The notes beneath the pieces are model-generated. The model saw only the letters and a list, made by a program, of their open reading frames with translations. It was not told the origin of the DNA and did not search any database. A program made the position numbers and the translations under genes. Source: Bdellovibrio sp. (lineage in GTDB: Bacteria; Bdellovibrionota; UBA1018). From it: 12,468 nt of DNA. The DNA lies in assembly GCA_016213345.1 (NCBI GenBank), contig JACRAO010000220.1, forward strand, positions 1 to 12,468, given 5' to 3'. Of the stretch, positions 1-6,252 are shown piece by piece. Every line of letters begins with the position of its first letter. The stretch's first letter is position 1.

Positions 1-1
1 G

Positions 2-1186
2 ACTCACTATTCATTACTTACATTATTCTTGGTTGTCTTCCTTGACCTTGTCGGATTTGGCATTGTTATTCCCATTCTCCCATATTATGCAAAACACTTT
101 GGAGCTAATGCCTGGCAATTGGGTTGGCTAATGACTTCGTACTCCCTAATGCAATTTCTTTTTGCTCCAGTTTGGGGATGGATTTCAGATCAAATTGGAA
201 GAAAACCAATCCTCTTAGTGAGCATTTTAGGCAGTGCTTTTTCTTTCCTAATTCTTAGCATGGCAAACTCGCTAGAGTGGCTATTTATTGGAAGAATTCT
301 GGCTGGTATTTGTGGAGCAAATATTTCGACCGCTTATGCTTATATTTCAGACGTCACAACAGAAGAAAATCGAGCAAAAGGAATGGGATTAATTGGAGCG
401 GGGTTTGGCCTCGGATTTATTTTTGGACCGGCTATCGGTGGTTTACTATCGCCTTATGGTTATAATGTTCCAATGCTTTTCGCTATGTACTTATCTGTTA
501 TAAATTTTATTTTTACTGCATTAAAATTAAAAGAACCCACACTTACAGTCGAAAAAAGAAGTTTTCATCGGACAAAAAGATTTTCTTTGAAATTATATAA
601 AACCGTCTTAGATCAGCCTATTACAAGATTAGCAGTTTTAATGTTTTTTATTGTTACATTTGCAATTACCCAAATGGAAGTGTGTTTTGCTTTGTATTTG
701 CTAGCCAAATTTGGTTTTGATGCAAAAAAAGCTGGTATGCTATTGGCCTTAACTGGATTTATTATGGTGTTAATTCAAGGAGGGCTAATTGGTAAACTCA
801 GCAAAAAATGGGGTGAATTTAATTTGCTTTTATTTGGAACTGCAATTTGTAGCCTAGCTTTGTTTTTGTTTTGTTCAACTCTCCAGATCTCAGTTTTAAT
901 AATTTCTTTAGTATTATTGGCTTTGGGACATGGGGTGTTACATCCCTCTTTGTCAAGCCTTGCGTCATTAGGTGCAGTAGGTGCAGCGAAACATCTAAAA
1001 GGTTCCACGATGGGGGTTTTTCAATCTGCAGGCAGTTTGGCAAGAATATTGGGACCACTCGTAGCTGGATGGTTCTATGATCACTTGGGGTTAGAGTCTC
1101 CATTTATAACAGGGGCGATTTTACTTGCTATTAGCTTTTTTTATTTGATTTCTACTACAACCACTAATAGTACGTTGGAACATTAA
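2..1186 (+). CDS. MFS drug:H+ antiporter (TetA/DHA1-like), 5'-partial
   Basis: Inner-membrane major facilitator superfamily exporter, probably a proton-coupled drug or small-molecule efflux pump of the 12-helix DHA1/TetA type. The frame is open to the window edge (THYSLLTLFLVVFLDLVGFG), so the gene starts outside. The TTG at 29 only looks like a start and falls inside the first membrane helix. Visible family signatures are the TM1 segment LDLVGFGIVIPILPYYA, the loop 2-3 motif A (GWISDQIGRKP), motif B (GRILAGICGAN) in TM4 and the antiporter motif C in TM5 (GLGFIFGPAIGG). The second half repeats the fold and ends with GPLVAGWFYDHLG and a last hydrophobic helix. Only a few N-terminal residues should be missing. 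The stop codon lies 4 bp from the stop of the convergent hinT. The substrate cannot be read from the sequence. Confidence 0.94.
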   Translation, partial: THYSLLTLFLVVFLDLVGFGIVIPILPYYAKHFGANAWQLGWLMTSYSLMQFLFAPVWGWISDQIGRKPILLVSILGSAFSFLILSMANSLEWLFIGRILAGICGANISTAYAYISDVTTEENRAKGMGLIGAGFGLGFIFGPAIGGLLSPYGYNVPMLFAMYLSVINFIFTALKLKEPTLTVEKRSFHRTKRFSLKLYKTVLDQPITRLAVLMFFIVTFAITQMEVCFALYLLAKFGFDAKKAGMLLALTGFIMVLIQGGLIGKLSKKWGEFNLLLFGTAICSLALFLFCSTLQISVLIISLVLLALGHGVLHPSLSSLASLGAVGAAKHLKGSTMGVFQSAGSLARILGPLVAGWFYDHLGLESPFITGAILLAISFFYLISTTTTNSTLEH

Positions 1187-1190
1187 TTTC

Positions 1191-1553
1191 TTACGCACCA
1201 AATCTGCCGCTCAACGTTTCGCCACCCAAAATATGCAAGTGTAAATGAAACACACTTTGTCCGCCAGCAGGATTTGTATTAACAACAACCCTAAAACCAT
1301 CTGGCAAAAGTTTTTCGGCGTATGCGATCTGAGTTGCTGTTTGCAATAATTTCCCCATAAGTTCAGTTTTATTCACAGATAAATCTCGGTCAGAAAATGC
1401 AGAAGCTAAAGATTCAATATGTTCCTTAGATATAAGCAAAAAATGCTTTTTTGCCTGTGGATGAATATCTTCGATACAGAAAAAATCCCTATCTTCGTAT
1501 ATTTTTTTTGTTTTAATAGTTTCATCAATCATTTTACAAAAAATACAATCCAT
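1191..1553 (-). CDS. hinT: HIT-family purine nucleotide hydrolase (HinT-like)
   Basis: Cytoplasmic histidine-triad protein of 120 aa, the usual length for bacterial HinT, which hydrolyses adenosine phosphoramidates and acyl- or aminoacyl-adenylates. The C-terminal half carries the triad HLHLHILGG (His103, His105, His107; the middle His is the nucleophile in the family) after the conserved GGQSVFH. The N-terminus has the CxxC of zinc-containing members (DCIFC) and the typical Y-E-D...DI-P-A...H-L-I-K-H pattern. The start is supported by a strong Shine-Dalgarno, AGGAGG, 8 nt before the ATG (1563-1568, read on the minus strand). Directly beyond that ribosome site lies the 257-bp inverted-repeat element, so any native promoter is either inside the element or has been separated from the gene. 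Confidence 0.95.
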   Translation of the reverse strand: MDCIFCKMIDETIKTKKIYEDRDFFCIEDIHPQAKKHFLLISKEHIESLASAFSDRDLSVNKTELMGKLLQTATQIAYAEKLLPDGFRVVVNTNPAGGQSVFHLHLHILGGETLSGRFGA

Positions 1554-1574
1554 TTGTCTAGCCTCCTATAATGA

Positions 1575-1620
1575 GTAACATAGTTTAGTTAGTTTTTTAG
1601 TATTTTAAAAATAATTTCCA
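1575..1620 (+). repeat. left arm of 46-bp perfect inverted repeat
   Basis: Pairs base for base with 1780-1825. It is AT-rich, with a run of six T near 1593-1598 and TTTTAAAA at 1603-1610. The left end is 7 bp from the AGGAGG ribosome site of hinT. Confidence 0.95.
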
Positions 1621-1779
1621 GATCCGGCCTTTGGTGAGCCAGAGGTATAATGCCGCGAATCGTACCCATGGATGCACAAGGGGCCCCAAGAGAGCCACTT
1701 TGAGGACATGAAGTCCGAAAAGACCGGCTGTCCACTGGACAGCCAAGTCCAGGATGGACTTGCAGGTGGCGCCCGGTTA
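1621..1779. ncRNA. candidate structured RNA core inside the inverted repeat (family unknown)
   Basis: The core folds on paper into consecutive hairpins. These are 1628-1634 with 1639-1645 (7 bp, loop TGAG), 1704-1707 with 1713-1716 (4 bp), 1726-1733 with 1737-1744 (8 perfect bp, loop ACT) and 1745-1751 with 1755-1761 (7 bp, loop GGA). A GGGGCCCC palindrome sits at 1680-1687. CCGG at 1624-1627 can close onto CCGG at 1773-1776, continuing the outer 46-bp stem. The last two hairpins abut and could stack. All pairs are equally possible on either strand, so the transcribed strand is not known; the flanking genes read on the minus strand. I do not recognise a known RNA family. That it is transcribed and functions as RNA is inference. 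Confidence 0.45.
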
Positions 1780-1825
1780 TGGAAATTATTTTTAAAATAC
1801 TAAAAAACTAACTAAACTATGTTAC
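1780..1825 (-). repeat. right arm of 46-bp perfect inverted repeat
   Basis: Exact reverse complement of 1575-1620. Its outer end is 25 bp from the murA stop codon. Confidence 0.95.
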
Positions 1826-1850
1826 CTGCTATAAGGGCCTGTAATAAGTC

Positions 1851-3107
1851 CTAAAGTATTCTTTCAATATCAGCCCCCAAAGCACGAAGTTTGATTTCCA
1901 TTTTTTCATAACCTCTATCCAAGTGATAAATTCGATTTACTATACTCTCACCCTCTGCACAAAGGGCTCCAATAATTAGACTTGCACTAGCCCTCAAATC
2001 AGTTGCCATTAGTGGAGCCCCTATGAGATTCTTAACTCCGTGGATTATAGCCATATTGCCATCAATAATAATATTAGCTCCCAAGCGTATTAGTTCTGGA
2101 ACATGCATAAATCTATTTTCAAATATAGTCTCTTTAATATGTGAAATCCCATTTGCTATAGCCATAATAACCATAAATTGCGCTTGCATGTCTGTTGGAA
2201 AACCAGGAAATGGAGAAGTTACAATATTTACAGATTTCAATTTTTTTGGGCTTCTTAATAAAACTGCATTTTCTTTTCTTTCTATTTGTGCTCCAGTTTT
2301 TTCTAATTTTTTTAAAACAGCTTCTAAATGTTTTGTATTAATACCAGTTACTTCAATACATCCTTTTGTTGCTAGAGCTGCTGCCAAATAAGTTCCAGCC
2401 TCGATGCGATCGCCCATTATTTGATACTGACAGCCGTGCAGTGATGTTTGTCCTTGAACAAAAATCCTCTCTGTTCCATCGCCCTCTATTTGAGCGCCCA
2501 TAGCTCTTAAAGCACAAGCTAAATCAGAAATCTCAGGCTCCCGGGCCGTGTTTTCAATTACAGTTTCTCCTTTGGCCAAAGTTGCTGCCATCATAATATT
2601 TTCTGTAGCCCCCACGCTTGGAAATTCTAAACATACACGGGTTCCACGTAGCCTTTTACACGAAGCAATGACGTATCCATTTTCTAATTGTATTTTGGCT
2701 CCCAATTTCTCAAGTCCTGAAAGATGATAATTAATAGGTCTTGCACCTATTGCGCACCCTCCTGGCAAACTTACTTTGGCCTTTCCATATTTTGCAAGGA
2801 GTGGTCCTAAAACAACAACTGAAGCGCGCATTTTTCTCACCAAGTCATAGGGAGCTTCGTGTTTATTTACACAATTAGCCTTAAGTTGTGCTTCGTGTTG
2901 TTCGGATTTAAATTCGCAATCAATGTTTAAATATTTTAAAAGTACTAAAGTGCTATGAATATCTTGTAAATCAGGTACTCGCTTATATACACAAAGCTCA
3001 TCTGTTAAAACAGAGGAAAATAAAATAGGCAAAGCAGCGTTTTTAGACCCACTAACTTCGACAACTCCAGAAAGGGAATTGCCTCCTCTAATTTTTATTT
3101 TATCCAT
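1851..3107 (-). CDS. murA: UDP-N-acetylglucosamine 1-carboxyvinyltransferase
   Basis: Cytoplasmic enzyme that transfers enolpyruvate from phosphoenolpyruvate to UDP-GlcNAc, the first committed step of peptidoglycan synthesis and the target of fosfomycin. The 418 aa match the family length. The N-terminus IKIRGGNSLSGVVEVSGSKN contains the catalytic lysine (Lys22). The PEP-binding cysteine is Cys118 in LPGGCAIGARP, so the enzyme should be fosfomycin-sensitive in principle. Other family segments are VGATENIMMAA, GDRIEAGTYL, FPGFPTDMQAQ and the C-terminal DLRASASLIIGAL...YHLDRGYE. No clear Shine-Dalgarno precedes the ATG; a possible 26-codon ORF ends 6 nt upstream, so translation may be coupled to it. 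It appears to be the last gene of the series that begins at 8226; the inverted-repeat element follows its stop. Confidence 0.98.
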   Translation of the reverse strand: MDKIKIRGGNSLSGVVEVSGSKNAALPILFSSVLTDELCVYKRVPDLQDIHSTLVLLKYLNIDCEFKSEQHEAQLKANCVNKHEAPYDLVRKMRASVVVLGPLLAKYGKAKVSLPGGCAIGARPINYHLSGLEKLGAKIQLENGYVIASCKRLRGTRVCLEFPSVGATENIMMAATLAKGETVIENTAREPEISDLACALRAMGAQIEGDGTERIFVQGQTSLHGCQYQIMGDRIEAGTYLAAALATKGCIEVTGINTKHLEAVLKKLEKTGAQIERKENAVLLRSPKKLKSVNIVTSPFPGFPTDMQAQFMVIMAIANGISHIKETIFENRFMHVPELIRLGANIIIDGNMAIIHGVKNLIGAPLMATDLRASASLIIGALCAEGESIVNRIYHLDRGYEKMEIKLRALGADIERIL

Positions 3108-3113
3108 TAGTAA

Positions 3114-3194
3114 TTACATACTACTCACGTATTCTTTAGGCAAGTCCTTATACTGTACTTCAATAGCAATCTTTCTGGTTCTATATTTTGTCAA
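3114..3194 (-). CDS. possible 26-codon ORF filling the prmC-murA gap
   Basis: Starting at a TTG that overlaps the prmC stop as TTGA, this frame reads MTKYRTRKIAIEVQYKDL followed by PKEYVSSM and ends in TAA 6 nt before the murA ATG. It therefore occupies the whole intercistronic space. An AGG lies 5 nt before the TTG. The peptide is basic and alternates in a plausible way, and murA lacks its own ribosome site, which would fit translational coupling. Against it are its shortness and the rare start codon. I recognise no homologue; it may simply be chance. Confidence 0.25.
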   Translation of the reverse strand: MTKYRTRKIAIEVQYKDLPKEYVSSM

Positions 3195-4129
3195 ACAACC
3201 TGCGCTAACAATACCCTGTCACGTCTTGTAAGATCTTGTACTATCTTAGTTTTCCATTGAGAACCGGAAAAAAGTTCTCTAATTTTTCGACTTCGCTCGT
3301 GTGGTATTTCTAAAAAAATCATTCCATTTTTATTTAAAACCATAAAAGCATTTTCAGCTATATCTTTGTAAATTTTTAGTGGATCTCCTGCCACAAAAAG
3401 CGCTTCACGTGGCTCATGGCAATACACCATAGGATCTATTTTATCTTTTTTTGTTAAATATGGTGGATTTGAGATAATAAAATCTGCTTTTTTTGAACTA
3501 ATATTATTATTGAGATGCTTATTGAAAATTTTTAACACACTTGGCACATTAGGACTGGATTGAATAATTTTGAGTCTTCTCTCTTTGAAAACGCCCCGAG
3601 TTAAAATACTTCTTGCATTTTGTCTTGCTATCTTTATTGCTTCCCCAGAAATCTCTGAAGAAATCATTTGTAGTTTTGGAAACTTCTTTAATAGTTCAAT
3701 CGAAATTTCCCCACTGCCTATACCTATTTCTAAGCCTAATTGGCAAGCCCCAGATTTCTTAAGATGTAAAATCGCCTGTTCTACTAAAACTTCTGTTTCT
3801 GGTCGCGGTATAAAGACACCTGGGTTTACGCAGTATTCATGATCTAAAAACATGCATGAACCTAGTAAATACTGTAAAGGATAGCCTTTGGATCTTTGTT
3901 TAAAAATTTTTAGACAATTTAAATAAAATTTATGTGAAACACATTTTTTAAGATTTATATAAAACATTACACGTGAAAGTGATTTATTATAATGTTTGCG
4001 ATACAAAGCGCAAATTATCTGTTCCACTTCATGTTGCGGACAATGCACTAGACCTGTACGCAAAATGTCTGACAACATAAATTTTTGCCTACACACTTGT
4101 GTCTTAGTTTGCCTGATTTTTAGATTCAT
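3191..4129 (-). CDS. prmC: peptide chain release factor N5-glutamine methyltransferase
   Basis: Cytoplasmic SAM-dependent methyltransferase (HemK/PrmC) that methylates the glutamine of the GGQ motif of release factors, activating the product of the gene just upstream. Domain order is an N-terminal helical release-factor-binding region (about 1-100), the linker FIPRPETE (106-113), SAM-binding motif I EIGIGSG (134-140), and the catalytic NPPY (221-224) that binds the target glutamine, then EPREALFVAGDPL. At 312 aa it is somewhat longer than the E. coli enzyme. Its ATG overlaps the prfA stop codon as ATGA, so it is translationally coupled to its substrate's gene, an arrangement common for this pair. 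Confidence 0.96.
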   Translation of the reverse strand: MNLKIRQTKTQVCRQKFMLSDILRTGLVHCPQHEVEQIICALYRKHYNKSLSRVMFYINLKKCVSHKFYLNCLKIFKQRSKGYPLQYLLGSCMFLDHEYCVNPGVFIPRPETEVLVEQAILHLKKSGACQLGLEIGIGSGEISIELLKKFPKLQMISSEISGEAIKIARQNARSILTRGVFKERRLKIIQSSPNVPSVLKIFNKHLNNNISSKKADFIISNPPYLTKKDKIDPMVYCHEPREALFVAGDPLKIYKDIAENAFMVLNKNGMIFLEIPHERSRKIRELFSGSQWKTKIVQDLTRRDRVLLAQVV

Positions 4130-5196
4130 CTTATACTTTGAGCTTTCAATGCTTCTGTTTGGTAGTGCGACTGGAGCGCATCTAAGAGAACTTCAATTTT
4201 GCCTTCCATAACTTCTGGAAGCTGATAAAGCGTCAGCCCAATCCTATGATCTGTTAGCCTGCCTTGTGGAAAATTGTATGTTCTAATACGTTCACTACGA
4301 TCACCTGTACCAACCATACTGCGTCTAGCATCCGCGTGCTCTTTTGCTGCTTTGTCTCTTTCATATTCTAAAAGCCGTGAGCGCAAAATTTTCATGGCCT
4401 TGTCCTTATTTTTATGCTGAGACCTCTCATCTTGACAAACTACAACCATTCCAGAAGGAATATGAGTAATGCGAACAGCAGAGTCAGTCGTATTTACTCC
4501 CTGTCCACCTGCTCCGCCAGATCTGAAAACATCAATTCTTAACTCTGTAGGGTTAATTGTGATATCTACTTCTTCCGCTTCTGGCAAAACTGCTACCGTT
4601 ACAGTAGAAGTATGAATGCGACCTTGAGCCTCAGTTTCTGGCACTCTCTGCACACGGTGTACCCCGCCTTCCCACTTTAAACGACTATAGACCCGCACTC
4701 CATTAATCATGGCAATAATTTCCTTTAACCCGCCAAGACCTGTTGGATTTGAAGACAAAACTTCGACCGACCATCTCTGCTTTTCAGCAAATTTTTGATA
4801 CAAGCGATAAAGCTCAGCTACAAATAGAGCTGCCTCTTCACCCCCCGCTCCTGCACGAATTTCTAACATGCAGTTTTTTTCGTCATTATGGTCTTTTGGT
4901 AGGAGCAATATTTGGAGCTTTTGAATAACATCTTGAAGTTGAATATCCTGTAACTTAAGCTCTTCTTTTGCTAAAGAAACAAATTCATGGTCTGAAGACC
5001 CTAAAAGCTCGGTATTAGAACTTATTTCTTTCTTTATTTCTTTGTACTTTCTATAAACACTTACTATTTCTTCTAAACTGGCACGTTCCTGAGATAGTCG
5101 TTTTAACTCCTGTGGTTGTTTGGCCAACTCTGGTTCTGTCAAGCGGCGTTCAATCTCTATAAAGCGCTTTTCGATTTCTTGTAAATTTTTAAACAT
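4126..5196 (-). CDS. prfA: peptide chain release factor 1
   Basis: Class I release factor that reads UAA and UAG and triggers peptidyl-tRNA hydrolysis on the ribosome. The tripeptide that discriminates RF1 from RF2 is PET (186-188, in RVQRVPETEAQGRIHTS), the PxT type. The catalytic loop GGQ is at 230-232 in RSGGAGGQGVNTTDSAVR, the site methylated by PrmC. The N-terminal domain is a long coiled-coil region rich in Glu, Lys and Leu, followed by EIRAGAGGEEAALF. At 356 aa it has the normal length, and there is no programmed frameshift of the kind found in prfB. It starts 5 nt after the DUF1385 stop and overlaps prmC by 4 nt. Confidence 0.98.
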   Translation of the reverse strand: MFKNLQEIEKRFIEIERRLTEPELAKQPQELKRLSQERASLEEIVSVYRKYKEIKKEISSNTELLGSSDHEFVSLAKEELKLQDIQLQDVIQKLQILLLPKDHNDEKNCMLEIRAGAGGEEAALFVAELYRLYQKFAEKQRWSVEVLSSNPTGLGGLKEIIAMINGVRVYSRLKWEGGVHRVQRVPETEAQGRIHTSTVTVAVLPEAEEVDITINPTELRIDVFRSGGAGGQGVNTTDSAVRITHIPSGMVVVCQDERSQHKNKDKAMKILRSRLLEYERDKAAKEHADARRSMVGTGDRSERIRTYNFPQGRLTDHRIGLTLYQLPEVMEGKIEVLLDALQSHYQTEALKAQSIR

Positions 5197-5201
5197 ATAA
5201 T

Positions 5202-6248
5202 TTATGCTTCAGGAAATTCTGCAATCCTTGCTTGTATTATTCCTAACTCATTTAGGTTAGAAATTTCAAATTCATTCTCACTAGGGGATTTTAGCCCTTT
5301 TTCAAGAGCTAAAACTTGTTTTAAGGAGGCTAATGCCACCTCCAATTGATCTGGACTTGGTTCACGCGTGGTTAGATACTGTAAAACCAACCCTGGCCAA
5401 ATCATAATTTTAAACAACAAACTTTTCATTCGAAAAGCACAAAACTTAATAAATTCATATGCTAACCCAGCCACAGGGAGCATTAAAACTATTTTTACAA
5501 ATACCATAAAAATATGATTTAAAACTGAATTAGAAAAAAACGTAGATAATGCAAAAAGAGGAAAAATCAAACTAAAAACCAAAATGCTTATTAGAATTAA
5601 AAAAAGTAAAAAACTTGTACCACATCGCGGATGAAGTCTAGATTTTGTTTGGGCATGAGTAACTAAAAGTTCTTCGCCATTTTCGAATGTATAAATAGAT
5701 TTGTGTTCAGCTCCGTGGTACTGAAAAACTCGATGTATATCTTTCATTTGAGAAATCAAGTAAACATAAATGAGTAAAATAAAAATTTTTAATGCCCCAT
5801 CCACCAAATGAAAAATAGGGTTTTGAACAGTAATCGTAGTATGATTTGTAAAAAGTGCTGTCAAAAAATGTGGTAACGCAACAAAAAGCCCCATCCCCAA
5901 AACAATGGCACTAATAATTGAGACAGCAATTGCCCAGGAAGAAAGCTGTTCGGTGTCATCTTTTGAATCTGAAGCCATATTTGCTGAATAGCTCAAGGCT
6001 TCGATACCCTGGACCAAAGATTCGAGCAATAAAACAACTCCTCTTAAGAGTGGTTTTTTTAAAATAGGAAATTTTTGAGAAATACTTTTATATGGTTTAT
6101 ATCGAATAACTATTTTTTTATCAGGTTTTCGAACAGCAATAGCAATAAAATTTGGAGAACGCATCATTACACCTTCGATAACTGCTTGTCCGCCAATGCT
6201 TGTATATTGGGCAATACTTGTATACTGTGCTATGAGTTTAAATAACAT
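5202..6248 (-). CDS. DUF1385 integral membrane protein (YqhQ-like)
   Basis: Membrane protein of 348 aa from the DUF1385 family, whose biochemical role is unknown. Family signatures are SIGGQAVIEGVMMRSP near the N-terminus and, in the middle, FQYHGAEHKSIYTFENGE and RLHPRCGTSFLLFL, with conserved His, Glu and Cys residues suggestive of metal binding. Hydrophobic segments lie at about SWAIAVSIISAIVLGMGLFV, the ALKIFILLIYVYLI region, the FLLFLILISILVFSLIF region and the FVKIVLMLPVAGLAYEFIKF region. The gene lies directly before prfA (5-nt gap), a neighbourhood seen in many bacteria. The N-terminus is odd: the hexapeptide AQYTSI is present twice in tandem immediately before GGQAVIEG. No clear Shine-Dalgarno precedes the ATG, and the upstream gene stops 4 nt before it. 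Confidence 0.92.
   Translation of the reverse strand: MLFKLIAQYTSIAQYTSIGGQAVIEGVMMRSPNFIAIAVRKPDKKIVIRYKPYKSISQKFPILKKPLLRGVVLLLESLVQGIEALSYSANMASDSKDDTEQLSSWAIAVSIISAIVLGMGLFVALPHFLTALFTNHTTITVQNPIFHLVDGALKIFILLIYVYLISQMKDIHRVFQYHGAEHKSIYTFENGEELLVTHAQTKSRLHPRCGTSFLLFLILISILVFSLIFPLFALSTFFSNSVLNHIFMVFVKIVLMLPVAGLAYEFIKFCAFRMKSLLFKIMIWPGLVLQYLTTREPSPDQLEVALASLKQVLALEKGLKSPSENEFEISNLNELGIIQARIAEFPEA
6195..6230 (-). repeat. 18-bp tandem duplication encoding AQYTSI-AQYTSI
   Basis: Two adjacent 18-bp copies (6213-6230 and 6195-6212) in the DUF1385 gene encode identical hexapeptides but differ at three third-codon positions (GCA/GCC, CAG/CAA, AGT/AGC). Confidence 0.9.
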
Positions 6249-6252
6249 TTCG

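Larger units (their letters stand above)
1572..1828. mobile_element. MITE-like element: 46-bp perfect inverted repeats around a GC-rich core
   Basis: Arms at 1575-1620 and 1780-1825 are exact reverse complements over 46 bp; each begins or ends in GTAACATAG and is very AT-rich. Between them lies about 160 bp of clearly GC-rich, hairpin-rich sequence, unlike the surrounding genes. The flanks share CTATAA (1566-1571 and 1829-1834), which extends to a 10-bp match with one difference (CCTCCTATAA and CCTGCTATAA). This looks like a target-site duplication, leaving 3-nt tips TGA and CTG on the element. There is no transposase, so if mobile it would be non-autonomous. It sits between murA and hinT and contains no good ORF. 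The repeats and the flanking match are seen directly; mobility is inferred from them. A giant processed hairpin or bidirectional terminator is the alternative. Confidence 0.6.

Noticed and set aside
29..31. TTG as the start of the MFS gene
   Set aside because: The frame is open upstream to the window edge with typical MFS residues, and this codon lies within the first helix.
1696..1720. Hammerhead-like GGAC-loop-GTCC-GAAA segment in the element core
   Set aside because: The obligatory CUGAUGA before the stem is absent (ACTTTGA is present instead), so a hammerhead ribozyme is not supported.
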